Shown: positions 26,925-37,229, counted from the stretch's first letter. The stretch: 38,736 bases of DNA from Gammaproteobacteria bacterium (GCA_003646405.1 QNFR01000011.1:1-38736); one strand, 5' to 3'. Translations and numbers: made by a program. The notes: generated by a model not told the origin, from the letters alone.

Positions 26925-27320
26925 GGTTTTTCCTTCCAGTTTCTTTGTAAATCAAAGCCCGCATCGTAGGCCAGATTAGCCAATTGCGCCAGGATCGCCG
27001 CAGTAACGCCCCATACATTATCATCACCCAGTTGGTAATGGGGTACGCGCCGGGTGTGCCTCGCCATCCCTCATGGTCTCCAGCCGGAACAACTCTGGGT
27101 CAGCAAAGGTTTGCAGTGGTGGCATGAACACGCTGTCAAATTCCCCCGGATCAACCACCAGGTCGAGCTCCGCCGGCACCCCCGCTTCCTTGCGCCCATC
27201 TCTGCCCACCGGCCCATCCCAGGCCGGCTGCTCGTAGGGGTGGGTGTCCTGCATGGCCATTACCGCTGACTTGACCTCCTCTAGATGGGTGACAGGCACA
27301 TAGAAACAAAGTTTGTACAC
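26921..27320 (-). pseudogene. decayed fusion of a NIF3-like (YqfO) gene and the CoA pyrophosphatase gene nudL
   Basis: GTG at 27320, adjacent to the tgt stop, opens MYKLCFYVPVTHLEEVKSAV, the N-terminus of small NIF3/YqfO-like proteins. It then jumps to MQDTHPYEQPAWD, which is the C-terminal end of the same family, with about 60 residues missing. It continues as VPAELDLVVDPGEFDSVF, which belongs to the C-terminal half of NudL-type Nudix hydrolases; the Nudix box is absent. The frame stops at 27024, but a +1 shift near 27060 restores VPHYQLGDDNVWGVTAAILA and continues to a TGA at 26921, overlapping the carbonic anhydrase ATG. Two deletions and a frameshift make function unlikely. Confidence 0.75.
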
Positions 27321-29590
<2,270 letters not shown>

Positions 29591-29670
29591 TCAGGTTCGG
29601 GACTAATGGTGCGCAATGCGCACCAAAATATCAAACATTTCCTGAACCCGCATACGGCGCACCAACAATA

Positions 29671-29691
29671 AAGCCGGCGCGTGGCCGGCTT
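29671..29691 (-). terminator. probable terminator of the acidic-tailed protein gene
   Basis: On the minus strand AAGCCGGC and GCCGGCTT pair around a five-base loop, followed by TATTGTTG. It lies 20 bases after the stop of the gene ending at 29711 and upstream of queA. Confidence 0.5.
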
Positions 29692-29710
29692 CGGGAAAAA
29701 CAGGAGATGC

Positions 29711-30091
29711 CTATTTTTCTTTTTCTTCAGCGGCCTCTTCCGCAGGAGCTTCCTCTACAGGGGCTTCTTCCGCTGTGGCCTCTTCCGCGGGAATTTCCTC
29801 GGCAGGAGCTTCTTCCACTGTGGCTTCTTCTGCAGGAGCTTCCTCAGCAGGAGCCTCTTCCACGGCAGCTTCTACTTCTGCTACTTCCTCAACAGCAGCT
29901 TCCTCTGGGGGCGCTTCCCCGGCAACTGGTTCGGCAGGTAAGGCCACCTTGACCAACTCCTCCGCCACCAGAATGCGCACTTTCTCGTCTCCGTTGACCG
30001 CCTGCTTGTTGGGATCTTTAACCGCGTAACGGTCATCACCGCGCTTGTAGATACTATACTCGGCTGTTTTCTTCACCAACTTCATGGCCAT
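29711..30091 (-). CDS. small protein of unknown function with acidic Ala/Glu/Pro repeat tail
   Basis: 126 residues. Residues 1-60 form a conserved-looking basic domain (KLVKKTAEYSIYKRGDDRYAVKD, then NGDEKVRILVAEELVKV), seen to my memory in other gammaproteobacteria as an uncharacterised small protein. Residues 61-126 are low complexity: AEEAPAEEA, AEEATVEEA and similar five- to ten-residue units, strongly acidic. The DNA repeats likely vary in number between strains. AGGAG precedes ATGGCCATG. It is divergent from tRNA-Leu. No function can be stated. Confidence 0.75.
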   Translation of the reverse strand: MAMKLVKKTAEYSIYKRGDDRYAVKDPNKQAVNGDEKVRILVAEELVKVALPAEPVAGEAPPEEAAVEEVAEVEAAVEEAPAEEAPAEEATVEEAPAEEIPAEEATAEEAPVEEAPAEEAAEEKEK

Positions 30092-30215
30092 GGTCTTTTC
30101 TCCTCTTCTCTCAGGTACTCAGATCGTCCACCCCGTGGGGGCAAAACTCAACAAGGGTTCACAATTGAACTGGCGCGGAGTGTACAGACAAACCTCCCCG
30201 GGGTTAAGGAAAACA

Positions 30216-30243
30216 TTGTGCTTTGGCCATTGGTTGCTATAAT
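30216..30243 (+). promoter_or_regulatory. promoter of tRNA-Leu
   Basis: TTGTGC (30216-30221) and a perfect TATAAT (30238-30243) are 16 bases apart and are followed by a GC-rich CGCGCGC discriminator, typical of stringently controlled stable-RNA promoters. The mature tRNA begins 50 bases later. Confidence 0.7.
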
Positions 30244-30292
30244 CGCGCGCTCTCCAGGGGCGTCATTTCGACACCCGCATCATCCCCTCTGT

Positions 30293-30379
30293 GCCGGAGT
30301 GGTGAAATTGGTAGACACGCCGGATTCAAAATCCGGTGCTAGCGATAGCGTGCCGGTTCAAGTCCGGCCTCCGGTACCA
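30293..30379 (+). tRNA. tRNA-Leu, anticodon CAA
   Basis: 87 bases including the encoded CCA. The acceptor stem GCCGGAG pairs with CTCCGGT (one G-U). The anticodon arm is CCGGA-TTCAAAA-TCCGG, giving anticodon CAA for codon UUG. A long variable arm (GCTAGCGATAGC region) and the T-arm GCCGGTTCAAGTCCGGC are present, as for class II tRNAs. Its 3' end could serve as an integration site; a dead toxin gene follows. Confidence 0.97.
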
Positions 30380-30525
30380 CTTAAATTAATACTATATTTC
30401 TCGTTTTCACCCCCTCCAACTTTTACCATATCCCCCTCAAATGCGCCTGGCGCAGGAGTTTAATCACATTGACCCTGCCCACTAATGATGGACACGCTGA
30501 TAAGAGACTTGGAAAATGAAGCCTG

Positions 30526-30840
30526 ATGACGAGATACAGAATCACACCCAGGGCGAGAGATGACCTAAGAAATATCGGTCGCCATACGGAGCAACACTGG
30601 GGTAAGGCTCAGCAGAATGTATACCAGGAAAAACTCGAAAATCGTTTTGACTGGCTAGCTAAAAGCCCTCGTCTCGGTAAGCATCGCACTGATATCGCTG
30701 AGGACCACTAAAGCTTTCCTGAAGGCCAGCACATTGTATTTTACTTATTTAACTGAGAATGTATTGATATCATCGGTATTCCCCACAAAGACATGGACAT
30801 CATTTCTTATTTTCAGCCTCATGAATTGCCTGAGTTAAAT
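30526..30840 (+). pseudogene. ParE/RelE-type toxin gene with two in-frame stops
   Basis: MTRYRITPRARDDLRNIGRHTEQHWG and FDWLAKSPRLGKHRTDIAED are ParE-superfamily toxin sequence. The frame then hits TAA (30709-30711) and TGA (30754-30756), but between and after them the same frame still reads SFPEGQHIVFYLF and IDIIGIPHKDMDIISYFQ, the normal toxin C-terminus. No frameshift is needed. No intact antitoxin is visible upstream (30380-30525); only short fragments are open. It therefore looks like a dead toxin-antitoxin locus next to tRNA-Leu. Confidence 0.8.
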
Positions 30841-30844
30841 CAGG

Positions 30845-31975
30845 TCACCAAAACTCAGGAGTCTCATCACCCTTGCGCCGCCCCTGGTTCTTGCGCCGGT
30901 CCTCTTTATCGAGTTCGAATCGAATATCCTTGCGCCGCTCCTCACCGCCACGGCGGTGACCGCGGCGCTGTTCTGGCCCCATGTACTTTTTCGGCTTGCT
31001 TTTGTCCCCGCTGTACGAGGAAGGAGAGACCTCCAGCGATTCAAACTGTGCTTTACCGGGTGCACTGGAGGCCGGCTCCTCGGACAAGGGCTGATGTGGA
31101 GCGGGGGTTTCGTCCTCTTCTACGCTAAAAAAAACGCTTTCGTTCAGCAGGTTGCGGGGGGATAACTGCTCTTCCTGTAGCTCCTCTACGACGACGCGGG
31201 CATCCGCCACGGTAACCTTATGGCGCTGCTCAACAAAAGCATGCAGCAACAGGCGGTTACAAATCAGGTTGATGCGGCGCGGTATGCCCTCGCTGAACAG
31301 GTAAATAACGGAAAACACCCGCGGACTGATTTGTGGGTCATTATTCCAGCCCACCACATTCAGCCTGTGCTCCACGTAGCCCCGTGTCTCCTCCTCTTTC
31401 AGGGCCTTGAGATGACTGGCGGCGATGATGCGTTGATACACCGGCTCGAGCGACTTATCCTGCATGATATCCCGCAGCTCGGGCTGACCAAGCAAAAAGA
31501 TTTGCAGCAATGGCCTGTTACCGTGCTGCAGGTTGGTCAGCAGTCGCAACTCTTCCATCGCCCGTGATTTCAAATCCTGGGCCTCATCCACGATCAGCAG
31601 GGCGCGCCGGCCATCTTTATCCCAGGCAAGAAATTCCGTTTTCAGCTCTTCCAGAATCGTTGATTTATCGATTTCCTTCGCTTTCACATCAAAGGAAAAG
31701 GCGACCGAGCGCAGCAGGTCGTCCTCGGCCAGCTGGGTGCTCACCAAGTTGGCCACAACGACATTTTCCCCCGCCAGGTACTCGAGGAGGTCACCAATCA
31801 GGGTGGTTTTACCGGTCCCGGGCGGCCCTGTCACCAGGACAAAGCCTTCCGCGCGCCTGAAGGCATAGGCCATATAGGCCTTGGCTTTGGCGAAGTGGGC
31901 GTGTTTGTAGCAGAAACGATGATCCGGGCTGAGCCGGAAGGGGTCTGCGGTCAAATTGAAAAAGCGTTCATACAT
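30845..31975 (-). CDS. ExeA/GspA-type AAA+ ATPase with Arg-Arg-rich tail
   Basis: 376 residues. N-terminus MYERFFNLTADPFRLSPD is typical of ExeA/GspA-like ATPases, which are also found in type II secretion and exopolysaccharide (PEP-CTERM/XrtA) loci. Walker A is GPPGTGKTT (50-58), Walker B is LLIVDEAQ (Asp130, Glu131), and a sensor region includes IFLLGQPELRDIM; SEGIPRRINLICNRLLLHAF ends the AAA domain near residue 265. The last ~45 residues are very basic: QRRGHRRGGEERRK and DRRKNQGRRKGD. No ExeB or secretin gene is adjacent. The role is unassigned; it may couple ATP use to an envelope process. Confidence 0.85.
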   Translation of the reverse strand: MYERFFNLTADPFRLSPDHRFCYKHAHFAKAKAYMAYAFRRAEGFVLVTGPPGTGKTTLIGDLLEYLAGENVVVANLVSTQLAEDDLLRSVAFSFDVKAKEIDKSTILEELKTEFLAWDKDGRRALLIVDEAQDLKSRAMEELRLLTNLQHGNRPLLQIFLLGQPELRDIMQDKSLEPVYQRIIAASHLKALKEEETRGYVEHRLNVVGWNNDPQISPRVFSVIYLFSEGIPRRINLICNRLLLHAFVEQRHKVTVADARVVVEELQEEQLSPRNLLNESVFFSVEEDETPAPHQPLSEEPASSAPGKAQFESLEVSPSSYSGDKSKPKKYMGPEQRRGHRRGGEERRKDIRFELDKEDRRKNQGRRKGDETPEFW

Positions 31976-32131
31976 TCAGTGGAAGCCTATGTGTACGTCG
32001 TCAGCTCATTTGGCACCAAAAAACCCCATACCCGGAGGCACTTTTCTGCCAGTTATCTATGCATTTTAACCTGCTGACCGCAGCTTGTGTGATTTTTGCT
32101 GGGCCCCGTCCAATCGTGATTACAACGGCGT

Positions 32132-33463
32132 CTAATTGAGAATGCCCTGGTAAACCGGCAGGCGGGCGATGCGCTGGTCGATCAAGGCAACCTGTTTCCG
32201 ATAGTTCTCCGATTGGGTGCTGCCGTACTGCCGGCGGAATTGCACGTCGCTCAAACCCTCAGCCAATCCTGAAATATCCGGAAAAAAGGCAGCTTCACTA
32301 TTATTTGCAACAATGCCCTGCTGCAACCGTCGCGCAGCCGGTTCGTTGGACGTTGCGGTGGTGACAAACTGAACACCGGCCCGGTCCGCGGCGAGGTCGG
32401 CAAAACTGAAACCGCTGCCACCGTTCCCGGAATCCAGCAGTTCCTTGAATTCTCCCGCCGCGATACCAATCCCCTGCTGGGTGGCCAGGGTGATGCCGGC
32501 GGAATAGATGAAGTGCGCCATCAGATCCCTCCGGCCGCCCAGGGTAACCCCGGAGGGTGGGCGGACCAGGGCACGCTGACTGGAGACCAGATCACCCACC
32601 AGCGTCTCAAATTCGCCGTAACTGAAGTAGATGGTGAGCGCCCATATCACTGCGCGATTCTCCGCAACCGCAGAGCTGCGCTCCCGGCGATTTGCCGCTG
32701 CAACCATAAGGGGAGTCAGATAGGCACTGAGTGAGCGCCCGCTGTGATCCCCTTGCTCTGCGAGCCTGACCAGGTATTCGTAGTACTGTACAACACGCTC
32801 TTGCTCCCCGGGCGGAAACCGGGAGGCTTGCAGCGTTTTTACCGCCTGCTTGAACTGCGCTTTCACATCGGACGGAGGCTGCACCCTGAGCAGGGCTGTA
32901 TCCCCCTCAATACGAAACCCGCGAACACTGGCGAGCAACAAACTGGCTTGCTGATCCTGTAACACTGTATCTGCCAAATAGGCTATCAGTGGCAATAGCC
33001 ATCGCCCCGGCAAGTTCAGGGGGCCTATGGATAGCCGATCGATGTTAATCCCTTCGCTGGACTGCTCGACCTGAAAAACAAGATTGAGATAGTCACCGAC
33101 TGGATTCGGAATCAGCCGCAAGCTCATACGGGAATTGATGGTAGCCCCATCAAAGTAAACATCGGTATCAAGACGCGCAAAGGTATGGGAGCCCAGCTGC
33201 GCAAGATGCCTGAGCTCGCCCTCGGTGACGGCCAGTGTAGTACCGCTTGCATCAGCAGATTCAACCTGAAGGACGATTCGCTGCAGCAGGGCCTTACCGG
33301 CGGCGACGGTTCCGGAATCGACAGGGGCGCTTTGGCGTACCAGCGGCTCCTTCTCCACGACGTAAAAAACCAGGGCTACTGTTGCAGTAACAATCAGCGC
33401 CGGCAGGAGAATCGCAAAAACAATAGTCAAACAAAGTGCTTTAAGCATGGTGGAGGCGGCCAC
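32132..33463 (-). CDS. membrane-anchored protein of unknown function (443 residues)
   Basis: One N-terminal hydrophobic segment (about 8-36) anchors a long extracytoplasmic part. Residues 45-195 look like a beta-rich domain, 200-280 are helical, and the C-terminal third holds AHFIYSAGITLATQQGIGIAAGEFKELLD, GGSGFSFADLAADRAGVQF and FPDISGLAEGLSDVQFRRQYG. I recall this C-terminal signature in uncharacterised gammaproteobacterial proteins but can assign no activity. Starts are GTG 33463 or ATG 33448; neither has a Shine-Dalgarno sequence, because a palindromic element ends seven bases upstream. It lies 156 bases upstream of the ATPase on the same strand. Confidence 0.75.
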   Translation of the reverse strand: MAASTMLKALCLTIVFAILLPALIVTATVALVFYVVEKEPLVRQSAPVDSGTVAAGKALLQRIVLQVESADASGTTLAVTEGELRHLAQLGSHTFARLDTDVYFDGATINSRMSLRLIPNPVGDYLNLVFQVEQSSEGINIDRLSIGPLNLPGRWLLPLIAYLADTVLQDQQASLLLASVRGFRIEGDTALLRVQPPSDVKAQFKQAVKTLQASRFPPGEQERVVQYYEYLVRLAEQGDHSGRSLSAYLTPLMVAAANRRERSSAVAENRAVIWALTIYFSYGEFETLVGDLVSSQRALVRPPSGVTLGGRRDLMAHFIYSAGITLATQQGIGIAAGEFKELLDSGNGGSGFSFADLAADRAGVQFVTTATSNEPAARRLQQGIVANNSEAAFFPDISGLAEGLSDVQFRRQYGSTQSENYRKQVALIDQRIARLPVYQGILN

Positions 33464-33469
33464 ATAAGT

Positions 33470-33611
33470 AGCTAGTGTTCATCCGGAAACTCACTCTTTT
33501 GTCATCCCCGCGCAGGCGGGGATCTAGTAAACCCCTGATTTGACTGGATTCCCGCCTGCGCGGGAATGACGGTTATGTTGGCAGTACGGCGTTTCCGGAT
33601 GCGCACTAGCT
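33470..33611. repeat. 142-bp composite inverted-repeat element (MITE-like)
   Basis: Outer ends 33470-33490 (AGCTAGTGTTCATCCGGAAA...) and 33591-33611 are inverted copies with 19 of 21 matching bases. Nested inside, 33501-33570 is a GTCATCCCCGCGCAGG ... CCTGCGCGGGAATGAC palindrome like that at 24725-24816. It touches the 5' end of the 443-residue gene. Confidence 0.8.
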
Positions 33612-33930
33612 ACGCCTCCTTCTCCCTGATAGCCGGGATGGGTGTAGTTTTCCATAGAATAACAAATAAGCTATAGCAACTATATGGATAACCTCCATTT
33701 GGTGGCAACATCATTACGGGACACAAGTGCCAACCGCCTCACAAAACCTCCAAACAGTGCAAAAATCCCTACCTGACTGGCAATCGGTTCTGATAGGGTT
33801 CAACTGGAAATATTATGGGTGTTTTCCAGCTTCTCCGAGTGTCTGCGATATAACCCACCCAAGCCGGGCACATGACTCAAATATGAATATTAATAGGATT
33901 CACACTCACAACTAAAGATGGAATTTGCGC
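33612..33930. other. AT-richer gap without recognisable gene
   Basis: About 320 bases between the inverted-repeat element and the binding-protein gene. I see no plausible coding region, RNA fold or terminator. It is lower in GC than its neighbours and ends with a possible weak -10-like TATTAATAG (33888-33896) upstream of the TAXI-type gene. Confidence 0.4.
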
Positions 33931-34803
33931 ATGTGTAAAAAACTTATCCAGCGGGTCACTGCCTCGACACTGTTGCTGATATGGCCATTGCTTGGCATGG
34001 CCGACCCGATTGTATTCAGTTCAGGTATTGAAGGTGGCGGATACTGGAGTGCGGCTACCCGCCTGCAAGCCGTTGCCACAGACATGGGGCTTGAAGTGCA
34101 GGTTGAAGAGAGCCCGGGCTCCCTGCACAACCTGGCGCGGTTATTGGACGATGGCGACCCCGCCAGCCTGGTGTTGGCCCAGGCAGATGCCCTGCAACAC
34201 TACCTGAATGAGCACCCCGGAGTATCGGATAATATTGAGATTCTGGAAAATATCGGCCAGGAATGCGTTTTTATTCTCACTGGCAGCAACAGTGCGATTC
34301 AAACCGACAAGGATCTGCAACAGAGCAAAGACTATAAGCTGGCCATCAGTAGCCCCGACAGCGGTGTTGCTGTCACGTACGCCTATATGACGACACTGGT
34401 ACCAGGCTTAGCCGGCACATCGGTGCTCTACACTGACACGGAAGCCGCTGTAAACGGACTGAACGCGGCAGACAACGGTGAGGTGGATGCGGTAATGCTG
34501 GTGCATCGCCCCAAAGAGTACTCCCCGGAAGTTGATCTCGCACTGCGCAACCCGGATCAGTTCCACTTTGTACGGGTTACGGATGAACGCTTCAAGGGGG
34601 AGTTGCCCGGTGGTGAAGCGGTGTACAGGTCGCTCAAGCTGGCCATCCCCGTGCCGGACAGCGAAGAGCGGCGGGAAGTAGCAACGATTTGTGTAAAGGG
34701 CTTGCTGGTTGCCAACAAGGAAAAGCTATCCCGTGATCAGCGGGATAAATTGGGGGAATTAGTCACTGTCCACTGGATGGAGGTATACGCCACGGATCGG
34801 TGA
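33931..34803 (+). CDS. TAXI-type TRAP transporter binding protein, orphan
   Basis: 290 residues. A signal peptide (MCKKLIQRVTASTLLLIWPL..., cleavage near ADP) precedes a periplasmic binding fold. SSGIEGGGYWSAATRLQAVA, SPGSLHNLARLLDDGDPASLVLAQADAL and AISSPDSGVAVTYAYM fit the TAXI/NMT1-like solute-binding family. TAXI proteins normally serve a TRAP permease (fused DctQM), which is absent here, so it may act as a stand-alone sensor or scavenger. ATG 33931 is preferred to TTG 33925 because of GGA at 33920. Confidence 0.75.
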   Translation: MCKKLIQRVTASTLLLIWPLLGMADPIVFSSGIEGGGYWSAATRLQAVATDMGLEVQVEESPGSLHNLARLLDDGDPASLVLAQADALQHYLNEHPGVSDNIEILENIGQECVFILTGSNSAIQTDKDLQQSKDYKLAISSPDSGVAVTYAYMTTLVPGLAGTSVLYTDTEAAVNGLNAADNGEVDAVMLVHRPKEYSPEVDLALRNPDQFHFVRVTDERFKGELPGGEAVYRSLKLAIPVPDSEERREVATICVKGLLVANKEKLSRDQRDKLGELVTVHWMEVYATDR

Positions 34804-34822
34804 CAGATGTGCGCCTAACGAC

Positions 34823-35257
34823 CTAAGCCGCCACCCAGTCGCTGGCGCGGCGGCCTCTGTCCGCACGGCGGTCCAGGCTCCCGGAGAAGCCAAGAAAACC
34901 TTCCCCGGCAGGGTGAACTCCACGTCGATCTCCATTACCACGACGTCGATCCACGTGGTGAATATACCTGCAATTACAGTTTGTTGCGCTGCAAGCTTCC
35001 AGCGGCAGGCCGGGCGCCTGCTCGCTCAGGAAACGCTGCCCCCTGATTGACTCCGCCGCCAGGCAGGAATTCGAAGAGGGGTGGATGGATACTGCATGAA
35101 ACGGATTGCCTGCCCTACTACTGGACCTTCGGTCAACTTTATCTACCCTACGCGTATTGGATTTCCCATAGGCGGGTTTTGACTTAGCCGGAAACACTAT
35201 CCTCAGGAGCACAAACCCGACGACCAGGGCCAGAACAAATAGACTAGCAATCTGCAT
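34823..35257 (-). CDS. small anchored protein with Cys cluster and Arg-Arg motifs (paralogue 1)
   Basis: 144 residues from ATG 35257 (GGAA six bases upstream; GTG 35284 also possible). Residues 1-20 form a membrane anchor (IASLFVLALVVGFVLLRIVF). The rest is soluble: VDRRSSS, PFHAVSIHPSSNSCLAAESI, RFLSEQAPGLPLEACSATNC, then NCRYIHHVDRRRGNGDRR and, at the end, LDRRADRGRRASDW. The Cys-x4-Cys-x-Cys plus His cluster could bind a metal. A second copy of this module is at 37638-37958. No function is known to me. Confidence 0.75.
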   Translation of the reverse strand: MQIASLFVLALVVGFVLLRIVFPAKSKPAYGKSNTRRVDKVDRRSSSRAGNPFHAVSIHPSSNSCLAAESIRGQRFLSEQAPGLPLEACSATNCNCRYIHHVDRRRGNGDRRGVHPAGEGFLGFSGSLDRRADRGRRASDWVAA

Positions 35258-35636
35258 AATGATTTCCACACGGTTGCGGGGCACGAATTAGCGGAATCAT
35301 TTCCATCATCTTTACATATTAGTAGCAAAATTCCATTGTGCGAGAAATTTTTATCGCCTTTTCAAAGACCCGGCTGCTTTCGTCACGCTGAGGCCAGTAT
35401 AACGCTCCAAACCCAGGCCTGCAATTAGTGGTATCAGGCCCCAAGATATTACTATTTGGTATTTTATTAATAAAAGTACATTCTAGTTTGATATAACATG
35501 TCGTACTTGCTAGCATGCAAAGGAAAGGTATTTGGTGGGTGTCCCCAACTGGAAAGGGTATGCCGAGTGCTGGCAATACTTGTGAATTGCGGCCAGGAAC
35601 CAAATAAACACAAGACGGGACGGCAATCGGGGGCGG
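35258..35636. other. AT-rich divergent gap
   Basis: About 380 bases between the divergent small protein and coiled-coil genes. No gene is seen; the stretch 35440-35510 is very AT-rich (TTTATTAATAAAAG palindrome at 35462-35475) and is a plausible promoter region for the coiled-coil gene. Confidence 0.4.
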
Positions 35637-37229
35637 ATGAAAACATTCGATCTCACCTTCAAGGGGACAGTGCTCCCCAAACATGACCCGAGGCACGTGA
35701 AAGCGCGCTTCGCGCAATTGTTTTGCATCGAAGATCTCTCAGTGATCGAAGAACTTTTTTCAGGCGAGACCATCATCCTGCGCAGCGACCTGGATCGCAA
35801 ATCCGCCGCTGAATACTTCAGGAAAATCACGCAATTGGGAGGCGAAGCTGAACTAATCGAATCGGCAGAGCAGCACACTACCCCTGGACAGCCAACCGTA
35901 AAACTTGAGCAGGACGCTGCCTCCACACCACGAATTATCCGGGAAAAGACGTCCGGATACGGCATGGACCGAGAGATACTGATACGCCGCAAGGGAGAGA
36001 TCGACCAGAGCTGGCCAGTCAGCTCCTCCCGTATGGATCGCCAGCGCCAGGAGAGCACAGCAAAAAAAGAACAGCAAAAGGCCGAGGAGTTAGCGAAACA
36101 ACAGCGGCAGCGGGAGCAAGAGCAGGAAGCAGCGCGCAGGACAGCAGAGGAACACGCCATACGCATCAAAGCGGAGGATGCCGCCCAGGTGCAAGCGGCG
36201 GAAATCCGCAGGTCGGAGCAGCTGGAACAGGAGCGACTGACGGCAGCGCATGCAGCGCAGCAGCAGGCACTCGCCGACGCAGAACAACGCACTGCGCAGG
36301 AGAAAGCCCAACGGGAAGCCCAGGAAAAAGCCCGGGGGAAAGCCCAGCGCGAAGCCCGCATAAGGCAAGTCATAGAGAGTGCCGAACAGGAATTAGCCGG
36401 CCTGCAGGTGCTGGCACAACAGGCCGAAAAGAAAGCAGAGGAAAAAGCTGCCAGGTTCGGGCAACAGGAAAAAGAGCTCCGCCTCAAAACCGAAGAGGAA
36501 ATCGCCGGCATCAAGGAAATGGGCATTACAGCCAGCGGCAAAATCCAGGACGAAATAGCCAGACTGAAGAAATTGGAGCTGCAAACCAGCCGCAATGCCG
36601 ACGTTGAGATCGACAAACTGAAAGAGCTGGAACAACAGCGCCACAGCCAGGCGGACCATGAAATCGCCCAACTGGAGAAGTTGCAGCAGGAGCACCGTAT
36701 CCGCGCGAAAGAACAAATCACCCAACTCGAAAAAAGCAGGCAGGAAACCCAGCGCCAAGCCGATGAAGAGATCAAGCGACTGGAACAACTCCTGCACGAT
36801 ACCCGCCGTCAAGCTGAAATTGATATAACCGAACTGCAAGAACAGGAAAACGCCGTCAGTGCCAGGGCGGAGCATGAAATGGCACAGCTGGAGGAGCAGA
36901 GAACCGCAACTTTGCGCACCGAGAAGCAGGAAATCCACAAATGGCAGGAACGGCATGAGGCAACCAACCAGAAAGCCGAAGAGGACATTGCCGAACTAAA
37001 ACAGCTGCAACTGAAAATCAGCCATAAAAACGCTGCGGAATTGGACAGGTTACAGGGCATGGAATTAGATGTTATCCAGCAATGTGAAATAACAAAAACC
37101 CAGCTACAACAGGCCGACGCCAAAGCCAGGCAACAGGCCGAGGCGGAATTGAAGCGATTGCAGGCGTTGCAGCAGGACGTCAAACGCCGCGAAACCAAAG
37201 CTCTCACCCAAATAAGAAACGGCAAATAA
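35637..37229 (+). CDS. 530-residue coiled-coil protein with exact 18-residue repeats
   Basis: Residues 1-80 (MKTFDLTFKGTVLPKHDPRH, FAQLFCIEDLSVIEELFSGE) form a small alpha/beta domain that I recall at the N-terminus of various gammaproteobacterial proteins. Residues about 140-248 are charged helix rich in Gln, Glu and Ala. From residue 249 (base 36381) to the end come 15 complete repeats of exactly 18 residues and one of 12, with pattern A-x-x-E-I-x-x-L-x-x-L and charged remainder, such as ADHEIAQLEKLQQEHRIR. No signal peptide or membrane segment is seen, so it is probably cytosolic. The VanZ-like gene starts at once after its stop. Function unknown; a rod-like spacer or scaffold is likely. 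Confidence 0.85.
   Translation: MKTFDLTFKGTVLPKHDPRHVKARFAQLFCIEDLSVIEELFSGETIILRSDLDRKSAAEYFRKITQLGGEAELIESAEQHTTPGQPTVKLEQDAASTPRIIREKTSGYGMDREILIRRKGEIDQSWPVSSSRMDRQRQESTAKKEQQKAEELAKQQRQREQEQEAARRTAEEHAIRIKAEDAAQVQAAEIRRSEQLEQERLTAAHAAQQQALADAEQRTAQEKAQREAQEKARGKAQREARIRQVIESAEQELAGLQVLAQQAEKKAEEKAARFGQQEKELRLKTEEEIAGIKEMGITASGKIQDEIARLKKLELQTSRNADVEIDKLKELEQQRHSQADHEIAQLEKLQQEHRIRAKEQITQLEKSRQETQRQADEEIKRLEQLLHDTRRQAEIDITELQEQENAVSARAEHEMAQLEEQRTATLRTEKQEIHKWQERHEATNQKAEEDIAELKQLQLKISHKNAAELDRLQGMELDVIQQCEITKTQLQQADAKARQQAEAELKRLQALQQDVKRRETKALTQIRNGK
36381..37226 (+). repeat. 15 tandem 54-bp coding repeats (18 residues each)
   Basis: The repeats keep an exact 54-base period with no insertion or deletion, although the DNA copies are diverged. 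Consensus first half is A-(D/E)-x-E-I-x-x-L-x-x-L. Examples are ADVEIDKLKELEQQRHSQ, ADEEIKRLEQLLHDTRRQ and AEAELKRLQALQQDVKRR. Confidence 0.9.

Noticed and set aside
30218-30463. 81-residue frame over tRNA-Leu
   Set aside because: It crosses the whole tRNA gene and has no similarity; the tRNA fold is certain.
33740-33900. possible riboswitch upstream of the binding-protein gene
   Set aside because: I looked for c-di-GMP and other known aptamer cores and found no matching conserved segments or convincing stems.
33727-33915. 62-residue frame in the gap before the binding-protein gene
   Set aside because: No ribosome site, no similarity and low-GC random composition; considered non-coding.
35510-36775. 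421-residue Ser/Cys-rich frame on the minus strand
   Set aside because: Antisense of the Gln/Glu/Ala coiled-coil repeats (CTG/GAG codons read as Cys, Ser, Leu); not a cysteine-rich protein.
36381-37226. CRISPR-like regular spacing
   Set aside because: The 54-base period is a coding repeat in one long frame; copies are diverged and there is no repeat-spacer alternation.
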